Assembly: GCF_032854445.1 (NCBI RefSeq)
Contig: NC_088295.1
Location: forward strand, 20,075,385 to 20,139,384
Source: Liolophura sinensis
Taxonomy: Eukaryota; Mollusca; Polyplacophora; Chitonida; Chitonidae
DNA length: 64,000 nucleotides
Reading direction: 5' to 3'
In this document: in pieces, positions 10,976 to 24,300 of the stretch
How the letters are laid out: each line of letters begins with the position of its first letter
Position numbering within the stretch: position 1 is the stretch's first letter
Position numbers and translations under genes: made by a program
Notes under the pieces: generated by a model
What the model saw: only the letters and a program-made list of their open reading frames with translations
The model's database searches: none
Told to the model about the DNA's origin: nothing

Positions 10976-12718
10976 AGCTACTAGAGCTTTCAAGTATTAA
11001 TGAGTAAATAATTTAGAACTTAGCTTTCAAAGACTTAATAGAAGTGCCATATGGTCATAACAGGTAAGTTAAACAAGTTAAGATGTTGGACATGATTATT
11101 AACCCAATTATATAATATACATGTTACATGTGTGTCCACATGTATACACAGCGACCTGTACACATACATGTAGGTCAAGGTAGGTTGAAGTTGAGAGGTC
11201 AGTCTGACAGTCAGGCCATAATGCATGTAACGTTTAAGCATGGCATCTAGAAACCAAGTGACATCATGCTAACAATGATTGCAATATAGTCAATACTAGA
11301 GAGGCCAAGGGTCACAGGGTTACCGGTATCCTGTTTAAGAGAGGCATCTAAACATAATGTCGAGTACGTTGCCAGGCTAATAAGGGGCCAGGCTCGCATT
11401 AGAAATTTAGATGACTCTATGATGGGTACAAATGCATTTTATGATGCCAGGTCATATCTCATATATAACAAGGCATACTGGTCTATGCCAGCTGACCTTC
11501 ACCTCCAACCAAAACATAACATTCGTAAGTTACTCTTTTGATCATTTAACATGCAGGTTACAAATCAATAATGTAGACTACTGTATGCAATAATAATCTG
11601 AGTGGTACATTTTTATGCTAGGGGCTGTATACATATTGTACAACCCAGAACGGTTACCGCATGAGGAACAATGATACGGGTCACGCAGGGTATTTTGATA
11701 ATATCTATAAACTAAATACAATATTACCATGCGATAGCCTATATGCATATTAACTGTATATACACAGTTAATATCTATATATATGTATCTATCAACAATA
11801 ATAACACATGCTTACTGACTGGCCATAGAGAACATGTACACTGGACTCAAAATGTCAAAGTCGAAAAGCATGATAAATTCCAGTATATGTGCATCTGCAG
11901 TGATATGTAATTTCTGAGAACTGTGTTGTGTTAGGACAATCACTGAGGCATAGCTAAATACAAAAACTCAGAACAGTTACAAGTGGTTGCTTTTGTACTG
12001 AGTTTTCATTTGGCCTGTGTACTGCTGGTGCAGCCATCTTGTTTAGCCACTTGATAAAGGCTGGGCTGATAGGATGAGATTAACCAGCAGGGGTCATCAG
12101 GGGCAATAGATGCCAAGGAGAAATTAATCCCTTCCAGATGTGCTGCCACCTTGCTTACATACACTGGGGTAATACACATGTCTGTAGCTACTGGAGGCTG
12201 GCATGGTCAGCTCAAACAAAGGAATTAGGCTTGACCATGTGTTAACCAGTGTAAAAGGAACTGTCTGCTTTGGAAGTTTGGAGATCAAGTTAAGTTTAGG
12301 CAAAAGCTAGTAGTTGATACATATAATCCTTAAATTCCAGATTAATTTAAGTAAACAGTGGTCACTTTTTAAAACTAGTGAACTTAAGTGGGTTAATGGT
12401 TCCAATGTGGGGGTTTATCCCAAACTAACACAGCTAACCATATATTTTCACTGTAAACAGGTTGATGGGAGAAGCAGTTATCCCACCTGTTTCTTGGCGT
12501 AAATTCCTGAAATCTATTCAGCCAATCCTTTTAGAATGGGTGTATCTCTTTGCAGAGATCACACTAACTTGTGAATGGCTAACCAAAGTAATAACTTAAA
12601 TTACTCAAAAAGATGTGCATAATATATCCTATATGGCACAGTCAGATAAGTGCATATGTAACAACAATTACATATATCAGTTTATGGAAATGTTCTGAGA
12701 CCACAAGGGTTAAATTCT
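10976..12718. other. No recognisable gene
   Basis: AT-rich, with stretches such as 11300-11530 and 12050-12260 that look like old repeats, but no family was identified. Confidence 0.35.
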
Positions 12719-12804
12719 TACCTGGGTGAAATGTATGAATGAAGACTGGCTGTGATCTTGGTAAAACACGTCTTGACTGCTCGGCTGTCTTGGAGGGAAT
12801 GGGG
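12719..12804. repeat. 85-bp dispersed repeat, copy 2
   Basis: Same orientation as the copy at 10889-10975, 1.8 kb away. High identity implies a recent local duplication or a recently active small element. Confidence 0.85.
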
Positions 12805-13599
12805 CTAAAACAAAGGGCCGCATGGCAAGGCTGGGGTGTGGAGGTCATGTGACCTCCCACCCCCTCTCAGACCATGGGCACTCCCCCACAAGCATAAGGC
12901 TTGGTTACTGATGTGACTAGCTTACTGGTGAACACCCAGAGCAGATCTGGCCTGCAGGTTTGGGCAGATCTGACCTGGGGGTTTACACTACAGTTAAGGG
13001 AAAAAATTGTGCATGTTATAGGCCTACATTACTTATATGAACTACTGTTGAGCCAGGGTTTTATTTTTTTCTGACTTTGCTTCCTCTATCATCACCATGA
13101 TCCGATGCAGTAATACCTGCGTGGTTCAAGATTTCTGTACAAAATTTGTCAGCGGTGACATGCAGGGAGTGCGGAGAGAGGTGTATGCGCTGCAAGGAGT
13201 ATGAGTTACACACGCCTTCACAGGCAAATTTGCAATGTTGGTAAAATGATTATTGGGCTATTTTTCCGATATCCTGTGCAAGGCAATTAATTCGCTAATT
13301 TGCAGTATCGTGCTATTGCCACATACATGTAGCTGCTAACTAACAAACTGACTGTTGACAAAGCGACAATATTTTTGCTATAATTAGCACGCATGCACGA
13401 TCAGCACTAAATTTCATGTAGTATTACCGGTAGCTAATTAGCACTTCACATCATTGTCTAATAAGATGCAAATGCATGTAGTATCATGCTGCATCAGCGT
13501 TTTATTAATCTGATGTGGTGTACAAGAAAGCATACGTACATATGTGTAGCATTTCAAAATCACTACAAACTAGTGTTCTTTCCAGCAAAAGCCTTGTTT
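12805..13599. other. No recognisable gene
   Basis: Non-coding. 12840-12990 is somewhat C/G-richer, and the rest is AT-rich. No exon or RNA was recognised. Confidence 0.35.
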
Positions 13600-13930
13600 C
13601 ATATTTGAACAACTCCATCTTGTGTTGAATTAACACAAGGTCTTGTGTTGAAAGAATTGAATGAATGAACGCTTGGGGTTTAATGTCATATTGAAAGTAC
13701 TGAACACAAGATGTGTTGTATGCTATACACAAAATACACGTTTTTGTTGTACCAACACAAGTTAGGTTTATTTGCATAAATTACCTCATTTTGGTTCAAG
13801 ACAGTTTTGTGTTTTATTATTTTGTAACACGAACATGTGTACTTTAAATTTATTTAACACATGTTTCTGTGTAGGTTCCTGTTTTTAAGTTCTTGTATTA
13901 GATTTTAACACAAGCGTTTTTGTGTGTAAT
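13600..13930. repeat. Element rich in AACACAAG/CTTGTGTT words
   Basis: AACACAAG or its complement CTTGTGTT, with close variants, recurs many times in both orientations (for example TGTGTTGAATTAACACAAGG near 13621). This gives nested inverted repeats. Probably a MITE-like element; ends and target-site duplication were not determined. Confidence 0.5.
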
Positions 13931-14125
13931 ATTGGAGAGTGAGACATCTCCACTTAAGCCCTATAGCAGTCGGCCATATGTAATATCCAGGTATTCAATT
14001 TTCAGTTTTTTGTAATGTGCCTCTCGCAAATGAAAGTGTATAGGATTGTATTCTACAACGTATAACTCTCTGATGTATCAATTTTCAAGATCAATCATGC
14101 TTTTTAGTGTCAGGTTATATTTTAG

Positions 14126-14229
<104 letters not shown>

Positions 14230-14286
14230 TGTTTCCTTCTAGGCCCTAATTGAAACTGACTTAGGTAATTATCGAAACCAAAGAAA

Positions 14287-14486
14287 TAGTCTTACTACCA
14301 AGGTTTTGGCTCTGTTGGTTGGTCATGCCCAGAAATTGCCTGTCTGTCTTCTCCAGAGAATGAACAACCAGTATCTTCCTATCTCGATTAGTCTTACTAC
14401 CAAGGTTTTGGCTCTGTTGGTTGGTCATGCGCAGAAATTGCTTGTCTTCTCCAGAGAATGAACAACCAGTATCTTCCTATCTCGAT
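14287..14486. repeat. Two-copy tandem duplication, about 100 bp
   Basis: TAGTCTTACTACCAAGGTTT ... CCTATCTCGAT occurs at 14287-14388 and again at 14389-14486. The second copy lacks one TGTC. Very recent. Confidence 0.95.
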
Positions 14487-14679
14487 CCCTTATACCTTGA
14501 TACACCTCCAAAGTATCAGATAAACAACCAGGCTATCACTGTATTAGCAAAATATACCCACTCTCGTCATTAATCCTTCAGAAAATTCTATTTGAATGAA
14601 AACAGTGTCCTACAAGCAAGACCCCATATTGCTTATCAGCGGTGCTATTTTATAACAGCTGTTCTCTGTAGCTACTGTT

Positions 14680-15215
14680 CTAAATAGCATCATAATACAG
14701 CGTCGTTATAATTAAGGGCAGATATTGTTATCTCCTGAGATATCCCGAGTGATCATCAACTTGATAACTAGCTCCTAAATACAGTGCCATGATAGCTAGC
14801 GTCGCAAATTAGCGCAGATATTGTCACGCAACAATCTTCTATTTGATAATTAGCTTAATTCTAAATAGTTCAACTGTTTATGCACCGCGTTAATTATCAC
14901 AGATAGTATAATCGCCACAGGCTGCATGCTGTTTGATCGTCAGCGTCTAAATGGCGCAATGATGGCAGAGCTAATGAGCACAGACATTTTCTTCTAACGC
15001 CTGAAAACCTACAATTAACGCTTATCTCTTCGCTACTAGAATGCTAAATGGCGCTAACATATATATCGGCGTTAATTAGGACATATATACTGCTTGTCCT
15101 TTCTTGAGGACTTGGAAAGATCATCTTAGTCACAATTTAACCTCCAGATATTAAGCATTCCAGCAGGGCTAATGAGCGCAGATATTCTCTTGTCCAGAAA
15201 ATCTGCAATCAGCCA
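14680..15215. repeat. Degenerate tandem array, period about 80-100 bp
   Basis: Units starting with GCG(T/C)...TAATTA..GCAGATATT and containing CTAAATGGCGC recur near 14700, 14795, 14888, 14968, 15068 and 15165. It is old, and no coding content is seen. Confidence 0.6.
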
Positions 15216-18109
15216 TCTGTCACTTACTCTCCTCAATCAGAGGACCGTAGCCGTAAGTTTACTCAACCGGTATGTTAAGACAGTCTGGTATAGAGAGACT
15301 ATCTGTCACTATACCTACCGTCCAATGCATCAGATTCTATAACGGCACCGTTTCAAGACAGCACATTTACAGCATACCTGCCAACACTGACCTTTATTAA
15401 AATTCTGTTCGGCTTGTCTATAATTTTTTAATTTCTCCTCTTGACACAGTTTTACAGTGTGCATTTCCACACAGTGTTATGTTTGCATCACTAATTACAT
15501 GCATGTAACTTATAGAAACGGCCGTCTCCACTCAGCACATATATGCTAAGTTCGTATAGGGGTCATTCCTAGTTAACATATTTTGCCTCGACACAATTAC
15601 TTTTTACATATCATGTATGTATAGCGGATTAATGGTGGCAATCAACGTTATAAAGTCAATGTCATCGAAAGCGCCGTACAAAAATGTAAACAGAACTATT
15701 TTGATTTATATTTTTGGCTGAGAATCTTTGAATTTATACACACTTCAATGATGTAAAAGTGGTAGTTGTTATCACGTGTCAAATAAACAGTAAAGTTTGA
15801 GTCATTGTCTCTGAGTGCATGAATCATCCCAGCTACCGGTATGCTTGGTCTTCTGAAAGAAACCTGTGTGACGTTCATCTCACATATTGCCGGCAGTATT
15901 TCTGAAATAAGCCATGCATGTGACATGGACTTTTCATAAACGTAAGCATATACATGCATGCACCAGAACTTTATTTTTGCATCCATGTGATAACCTGTTA
16001 ACCCATCTTCTATATGATTAAAGGTTTTGCTTACATGCATTCATGCATGTTCCATGCAATATATATGCATGTAGTTTCATTCAGTAAGCAAACAAATAGG
16101 TACATTCGGTAACAAGGCTATAAAAAGCTTGCCCGTAGGGCACACATGAATGCAAAACTTAAGCTCAGTACATGAAGTACTGAAATCTTGAACTTGGTGA
16201 TTTACGGTAATCAGTAAGCACACCGAGCATTAGCGATGGAACATTTCCCTCGAGTCATTGTGTTTTATATGCACGTAAAATTTCAGATCGATATACATGC
16301 ATTACTGTTGGAGTTATCCCCCCATATACATTTACTTTAACATTGATTCTTATAAATACACAATACAAAAGTCGTGAATTTTGTAATTTAGAGCAATTAG
16401 TTTCCACACAACAATATCATACCCTTCGTGTTATTGTGCTCTATACATGCGTGTAAAACTTGAGCTCAAAATATGCCGTATCTTAAATACCACTGCATTT
16501 TGTTTAACATTATTTTCCCTGCATGTTATTGGACACCGATGATAGGGCTATGACAAGCTAAGCCTGTAGCCTGTGCAAACGAATTAAGAATGAATCAAAA
16601 CATTGCGAATGTATATAACGATGTGCAGTTTTTTGAGAACATTCAAGTGATTATATCATAAACAATCAATTAGGCAGTAAATGTGAAGTAAAAAAAAACA
16701 GACAGTCAAAATGTGAAGATATAAATTTATTTTTCTTTTATCACAAATGCATCTTTCGCGCCACTTTTACAATGAAGTAAATTCAAAATTTATACCATAT
16801 GTACGCAAGGCAACTCTTTCCGTCTCCATGAAATAACTTTTAAAGGAGAAGAAAATTTAAAAACATGACACCACAGCCTGAAAAGAGCACATTTTTTTCT
16901 ATCTGGTGGTGCCTGCCGCATCATTTTGCGATTTTTTTTCGCCATACACGTAAAGCCTGAAAACGGCAAAGCTGGCATAAATCGCCGAGTCCATCACGTC
17001 CTCCATCATTAACACCCTGTAATTTATGCTGGGGGTGTGTTGCTTCTCAGCCAATGAGAGTTGTTAAAACTGCCGCCTTGTTCGTGTAAACTTGGAACCC
17101 ACGTCCAACATTCCAGTTTCCCGATCGTCAAGCGGAAAACGAACTGTACTGTTCGGAAACCTTCTGGGAAGAAGAGTTCCACCGGAAATGTACGAACTGC
17201 ACTTCGGGGGTTTCCAACGGCAATTCTCCTAACAAAGAAGACTTCAGGACTAGTTCTTAGGCAAAATCTAGTCGCCCACTGCGGATTTTGGTGCTGACTA
17301 TAATTTATCAACTTGAGGTACACATTGGAATTTTTTATGGCATGCACCTGCGAGGACATGCATACTCTTTTCAATGGTATTTGAAAGATATTTAAATTTT
17401 CTTCTCCTTTATTTAACAGACACATCGTTCTGAAAATATCAAAAATATAAATGTGGATTTAATTCCCAAACAATCTCACTGTTTCACTATGCACATATTT
17501 GCATCCTGGCCTTATAGTTTTTAATATATTACATGCTTATTTAATAATATCATACTCGTACTGTGAGTTTGAAGACTTATGGTAATCTCTCTGCAAAGCG
17601 AAAAAAGACAGTGGTGTATAGATCACAGTTGTCCACAGGTATTTACAGGCAACTCAACAGATTACACTCTCTTTGTTTTCACCCTTTTGACTCTTATTCA
17701 ACCATGGATTATTCCCTGTATACTTCATCCCATTTCCTGTAATCTTCCCTCATTGATCTTTACACTGCCTCGAGTAAAGAAAGACTATATGCATGTATAT
17801 GTAAATTACACACCCAAAATCTCTTACTCCATACAATGACTGTAACAGTGGCATGTGTAAAGGCATGCAGACTTAATTAGTCCCTAAATCCATTAATTCA
17901 GTGATTGTAACAGTACCGTGTGTATATATACACTGTATATGCAGATTAAATTACAGTCCCTCAATCCCTTAATTCAGTGACTGTGATTCGGTTTTAAGGA
18001 ATTCTCTTTGTGAGAGGCCCAATGTATAGAGAAAAGAAAAATGTCAGTATTCGATCTAACAAAAAAATATCATCTCGGCACTTGAGGAATATGTTAAAAA
18101 TGGTCAAAA
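15216..18109. other. No recognisable gene
   Basis: Mostly AT-rich. 16990-17300 is GC-richer with a CCAAT motif (AGCCAATGAGAG near 17048). Its 133- and 78-codon overlapping frames are antisense to each other and show no family features. It could be a promoter or an old element; not called. Confidence 0.3.
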
Positions 18110-19093
18110 CAGGAGAAAGTGGATTCTTGGCTCGAGATTGTCAAAAAAAAAGGTTAGTTTAGCTATGCACCATGTGGACATTGATGCTCTACCTGAGGTT
18201 GGACGGGTTCGGGGCGCCCCACTGTGCAGGGGACACTCGCTGACCTTCATGGTGAATTTGTCATCACTGTGGCAGACAGGGCTCCTAGTGATGTCATCTT
18301 TGTTTGCGGGAGTTGTTGTTAGATTCTTGTTCAGGAGCCATGTGCATCTACGATGCCATCCGCGTATTCTGCTGCTACATGTGATGCTCTGGGAGAGCTG
18401 TTTGATGTGCACGGGGCCTTTCTTGGAGAAAGGCGCATAGGTATACCTGCCTCTCATACAGAAATGCAATAGCTTTGCTGGGTTCCTGGAATGCATAAAT
18501 CCCCTTACAAAGCTCGATTTATTGCGGGTTCAAGAAGTTGTACCACCAAACTCTTGTCGACCCTACTTACGAGAGCATTACAAGAAGGAAATTCATTTTG
18601 GACTAAGTATTGTGCCATAACAAAAAACTCAGGTGTCAACTGCATGTGGATTCTTAACAACTCATAACGTCCTACAGAAGAACTTGATGCTCATATGCAT
18701 ATACCGTACAAAGACGTATCCACATGGGATTTCTCTACTCTCTATACTACATTTCCTCACAAAGATCTTATTGAAAGAATATCGGTGTTAATTGTCTCGG
18801 TATTTAATAAAACATGTCACCGTTACATTAACGTCAGAAACAATAAGGCTTTCTTTAGTTCTACTATTTATAAAGGTTACCACTCATGGGATGTTACACC
18901 ATTTATTGAATTACTTGAATTTCTCATTAATAACATCTATGTGAAATTCGGGGATGCCATTTACCAACAGTGCACAGGTATTCCAGTGGGTCAAATTGTG
19001 CGCCTCTTTTGGCAGACCTATACCTGTTTTCATATGCTCATTACATCTTTATGGACAGTTGCAATCAAAGCGCGACTGAGATACCTTGTTTAA
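18110..19093 (+). mobile_element. Decayed Penelope-like reverse-transcriptase element (N-terminal part)
   Basis: Broken frames carry, in order: ADRAPSDVIFVCGSC (about 18271), WVPGMHKSPYKARFIAGSRS (about 18480), NCMWILNNS, then an open frame at 18695 with STWDFSTLYTTFPHKDL and YQQCTGIPVGQI. These correspond to the ordered motifs of a common invertebrate reverse transcriptase (DRAP, WIPKLHKxPYKxRxIAGS, FDFSTLYTxIPH, GIPMGTxxAP). There are stops and frameshifts between blocks, and the catalytic DD box is lost. Non-functional. Confidence 0.7.
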
Positions 19094-19514
19094 TTGTTAT
19101 TTGACCTGCAACTCATTCACGGACTACAAATTTGAACTTTAATATGGATTTCATGCCTGGAATTTCCACTGTCTGTCCGGCATCATTGAATACTGATGAC
19201 CGCTTTTCTCTTGTGTGTTTCCGGCTTTATTTCCTATTTGTTTACTTTCTTACATAACTTTGTCTTTGGGAGCTAGTGTTAAACGTTATTTTGGAAATGG
19301 ATTTAGCGATTATCGACTTGGAACGCCCTTTACGGACTACGAATGGTATACGAATGTCGGACATGACGCTTATATGTATAACAGTACCACGTGTATATAC
19401 ACAGACTATACATTGGAAGCCCCCCAAATCCCCAGTGTCTGTGATACAGCAGTAACAGATCCCACTACAATCCCTAAAGGACCTGGCACGTTAAGGTGGA
19501 TAATCGGCCCTACA

Positions 19515-20130
19515 GATGCAAGATAAGAAAGTGCAAATTTCAAAATCCCAGCACAGTCTTATAAATTTCCAAATCCGACGTTTAAAGCTTGGTCGGAGAA
19601 CTCATAAAACTTATTTGGCCATAAAAGAGATGGTTGCTTAGCAGTAAGCCGCCAAAAATGCGCTCTCGATCTAAATGGCCCATTTTTCGGTCAAACGAGG
19701 CCCTTTTTTATTTACAGTATAAAGATCAACGTTAACCAAAAACATATCTTTACTGAAACTTTAATGAGTGCATTGCAACATACATGCTGAAGAATTTTTC
19801 AGAAAGTTACATTTGTGGTGTAACGCAAAAAAAGATATTTCAATGTGACTGTACCAAGCTACCATTTTTCGAATTTATGGCTTGTATGAAAGGAGATAAA
19901 ATCGTTAATGATACCTTCAGTGCATGTTTGAAGCTTTATAAGCCACATGCTTGCCATACAACAAGAAAAGAAAAGAGTTAAACAGAACTAAAAAAAGAAG
20001 CAGCCTTACGAGTGTGTCAGCAGCTGTGACTGAGAGCTATGGTCATTTTCGCTTCTTGAGGTGCACAGATTCTTGCACTGGGGCCTATTCCCTTCCTTAC
20101 AATACGAGGTCCTTTCTTACGTCTGTGAAA
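19515..20130. repeat. Diverged dispersed repeat, copy 1
   Basis: AAGAAAGTGCAAATTTCAAAATCCCAGCACA near the start, and GTGTCAGCAGCTGTGA / GAGGTGCACAGATTCTTGCACTGGGGCC near the end, correspond in order to segments of 51430-52260. An old interspersed repeat of unknown class. Confidence 0.55.
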
Positions 20131-21082
20131 TATTTATGAAGAGGCTAGGACTGGTGCAATAGTTTTACAATTTCTGGACAGGAGCCTACACTTGTTCTTT
20201 TAGTTTAAATTCCCTATTAATTTCCTATTAAAGGAAATGTCTTGTATCTCCTTTTTGACAAAACTTGTAAATAACCAATAAACCAGGACATATTTTGCGG
20301 TCCAACAACATGGTTGTATACTCTTTGTAACTTCTGTAAAAAATTTAATTTTGACAGACGTGAGATTGTATATATAGAAGTACTGTATTATAATATTTCC
20401 GTAAAATCGATACGTAATTCGGGTCAGGCTGTTGTTATCCATTAAATCCTTAGAAAATAAATATAATCAGCATCACTCAAAATGATAACAAACACACCAA
20501 TTACACTGAATAATTTCATAATATCCGACAATCAATTGACCTGTAGCAAGAGAAATACCCCATGCACGCCCTTATAGATCAGCTCTATTACTAGATAACG
20601 AGGATGAATTCTTAGAAAAAAATATTTATATGTAACATAATCTGGCGACAGACGCACACACGAATCCATAAGCTGTATGCCAAAGAATGGTTAACTGGAT
20701 GAATGATTATGGTTAAACGTCACTTGGGCAATACTGCAAAGTAACGAGAACATCCTGTGCACATAATACCGCAAAATGAATTAATGTATTTAACCTATTT
20801 GGCGAACAGTCAAGAGGACAACTACTGAAATGAAAATGAAACATCAATGTCCTAAATCTGACTGAGCTGAATCAGGCAGTGATGTTCTCAGCAAATGCAA
20901 ACAGTCCAGTTCTTCTCTGATCTTTTCTTCCTTTGTTCATTTCATCTTTGGATGGGTTAATAATGGGTGAGATCGTTAACCTTAATCATGATGGTGCTCC
21001 TGCTGAATAAAGATAATACGAATCAAAAAGTCTGTATGTAAAACGCGCGTATATTGGTAAAATTGATAGAAGTACTGAAATA
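20131..21082. other. No recognisable gene; 3' flank of gene E
   Basis: AT-rich. A further terminal exon of gene E could lie here if the donor at 21163 (GTAAGTTAC) is used, but none was recognised. Confidence 0.35.
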
Positions 21083-21318
21083 TCATTGCAAACAGCTCCC
21101 GTATACGTAATGAATTATGTAAGTAGCACTGGTACAAACGTGATCTAATGTTTTGTAACTTACTATGTCGGCAGTGTTATCTTGATGAATGAGATTGTAC
21201 TTTCCCCCAGGGGCACCCTCCGATGGGTAGGAAGGACCCACTGTCTGACGAGGCACACGCTGTATTCGACTCTCTTCCTCACTGGGCTCAATCAAGGACG
21301 TCTTTGCTGTCGTTTCTT
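21083..21318 (-). CDS. Gene E exon 4: cytoplasmic tail
   Basis: Acceptor TGTCTTATCACAG, phase 1. It continues E-ETTAKTSLIEPSEEESRI and runs to a stop at 21083. An alternative donor (ATA/GTAAGTTAC) would end the exon at 21164 in phase 0. Confidence 0.55.
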
Positions 21319-24300
21319 CTGTGATAAGACATACATTGTGTTTGATGATTGACATGAGAATAAATCCCACAAACATTCACATTAATCAACTAGCCCTTAA
21401 TTGATGCCATTCGTGTCAAGATTATAAGATTTTCCCTACGAGTTGAATGTAATTATATCTTCAAGACCTTCAATTAGCTCGAATATTCTCACAATTAACT
21501 AATGAAATAATCTCAAAACAGGCCTATCATTAATGGCATCAGCGTAAGTTCTGCAATTCAACCAAAGATCGGTATGTAAAAATGCACTTTCAGAAGCATG
21601 TAAAGTCCTCAGATAAAAGTTTTGATATCAACACTTTAGTTGTCATGATACGAAATATATAAACTTCACAAAAATTTTTACCTTGCCCTATATTAAAGTC
21701 TGATGATTCAGTCAGGATCAAGCACAATGTGTCACTTGAAAAATGCTAAACTTCAACTGAAACACAGTATATACTCTTTAGTTTCTGGTTTACCTCCTTT
21801 AGTGTTGTCTTCAGTAGCCTGAGTGGGGCGGTTCTCAGGTTGAGTGGGTCTTGTCAGACGGATTTTCAACATGGGTGGCTCAATGAAGGGAGCCTCTTCA
21901 CGGGCGTTTCCAGTGGGCTGACCACTGGCAGATGGAGGTATCCAGCCTTCAGAGGTTACCCCAGTAATTGTGGACACAGACTGTTTTCGGCAGTACTTCG
22001 TAATTTTGGACTTAATTATTTTCCTCTTCACCAGTAAAACCACCAGACCTATGCCGATTACAAACAGGGCTATCAGGACTACCACCCATACAGGTACGCT
22101 GTGTTCTGATGATAACCCACCTGTAATCCAAAAAATGACCTCACTGTGTATAATACGGTCCACAGAGTAACGACTGTTATTACCGAATACTGAATAAGTA
22201 CATTAGATTTATACACCAAATCAGTCTCAGCTTCCCGGCTGAATAATTTGAGGGTGCTGTTTATTTATCTCCAATAAGGATGGTCAAACAACAGTCTGGG
22301 GGAGGGAGGGGAGAGGGAGGGGTCGTGGGGTGCGTGAACCCAAACCTGTTGGATGCTATACACAAAAACCACCAATACAATACTAACGATGCCTGCTAAG
22401 TATTTCCCATTGTATGTAGTATAATTGGATGCGATACTCTCGCATACTCTCGTAATAACCATTTAGGCCTATACCTTCGTTCGTGGGCATAGGAGTGGCA
22501 TCTCCACATTCTCTTTCCATCACAGGGTATTCACCGCTGGGCCATTCTGCAAAACAGATAAAGATATACAGGTATATAGTCAAATGTTCAAGGAGAATTA
22601 ATACTAAAATGGAACTGTGGAACAACAGTACTGAGCAGCAATATATAACTAGCATAGTTTATCGTCCTCCTGGTAAAGATGTGAGGCAATTCAATGAACA
22701 GATGACGTCTAAGCTGCAATTCATTCCACAAGGTACAAAATGTATCATAGTTGGCGATTTTAGTACTGACCTGTGTAAAACGCCAAATCACACATGAGTT
22801 CCTTACTAACCTTAAATGTAATTTCTTTTTCCCTCGCTTAACAAAACCAACTTGTGCAAGTTCGCATTCTTATGACAATGTATTTATCAACTTTCATGAA
22901 GATCCTTACCTATCTGGCCTAATACTCACTGATATTAAAGACCATTTTCCTGTATTTAATGTTCACTTATCAGATAAGATCCTTAACACCCCAAGTATGT
23001 AACACCCAGTTTCGCAAAACAACAGAGCAAGGAAAAGGTGAATTGAAAAATTTAACAGCTGCCGTAAGATGGGAAAACGTTCTAAGCGAGTCATCTCCTT
23101 CATAATCCCTAAATACATTTTCTAAAATTTTCTCTCGTATTTATGATTCCTGCTTTCCGCTTGTTTCATCCTCTCTGCGAAGAGGAACAATTAAGTCCTG
23201 GATAACGTTCGGAACCCTTACATCCATACATCACAAAAACAAACTTTACCGAGATCATCTTCGTTCAGATGACAAGAACCTTAAAAAGGGACATAAAGAA
23301 TACAGAAATACACTTAACAAACTTCTCTCTCACTGACGTAAAGCGTATTTCGAGCGAAAGTTTAACGAAGCAAATTAAGACATCAAAGACACTTGGAAAA
23401 CTCTCAATCAAATTCTTTGTCGCAATCAATTACTGTTGACGGCAAACCAATTTCATGATAGCACAGAAAAAGTAAGACATTTTAACACCTATTATGCTTC
23501 CATTGCTGACAGTCTTAGAGAAAGTATGCCAATGTCTACAAGAAATGCCCACGAATATTTATCCCATCCTATGCAAGCAACTTTTTAATTCAGTGCAACT
23601 AATGAATCAGTTGTGAAATCTACCATACTTTCCTTAAAGTCATCCTCACCAGGTATTGACAGTGTCAGCATGTCTATTTTAAAACTTGTATTAGATAATA
23701 TTTCAACGCCGTTGGCCCACATTTTAACCTGTCTTTTCAATGCGGCCTTTTTCTTGACTCCTTGAAATGTGCCAAAATTACACCGGTTTTTCAAACCGGC
23801 GATTTTGATAAACTAGCAAAATTATAGACCAATATCGGCCTTACTATCCTTCAGCAAAATATTACAGATTAACTATCCTTATCTCTCTTGTGCTAATGCT
23901 TTATTGGGGAATGCATTTCCTAGCCATCTTAAACCTTTGTATCTTCTCCAAAAACGAGCTTTCAGAATGACAACTTTAATTCCTAGACTTCAGCACAATG
24001 AGCCTGTATTTATGACATTCAAAATATTTTACATCTATGAGCTAAACATTTTCTCTCAAGTCTTACAGGCGCATAAGTTTCATGCACCACCTATACCAAC
24101 TCCCCCGCTGACTTTCGTCGCCAGTTTAGAAGCCTGAGTGAAACACACTTTTATCCCAAAGTGTGTGTTATCTGACATATCTCTCCACCACCCCAAAGAT
24201 CAAATGTTATATTATCCCATTTATATTTACTACATGTAAATAAAACTGGTGAATAAAAAAGGGAAGTGAAAGGACCATTTCAACCTTTATCCTATCCAAC

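Noticed and set aside
16990-17430. GC-richer stretch with a CCAAT box and a 133-codon frame
   Set aside because: Could be a promoter or an old element, but no downstream gene or motif supports a call.
18104-18496. 130-codon minus frame
   Set aside because: Antisense shadow of the decayed reverse transcriptase, whose motifs read on the plus strand.
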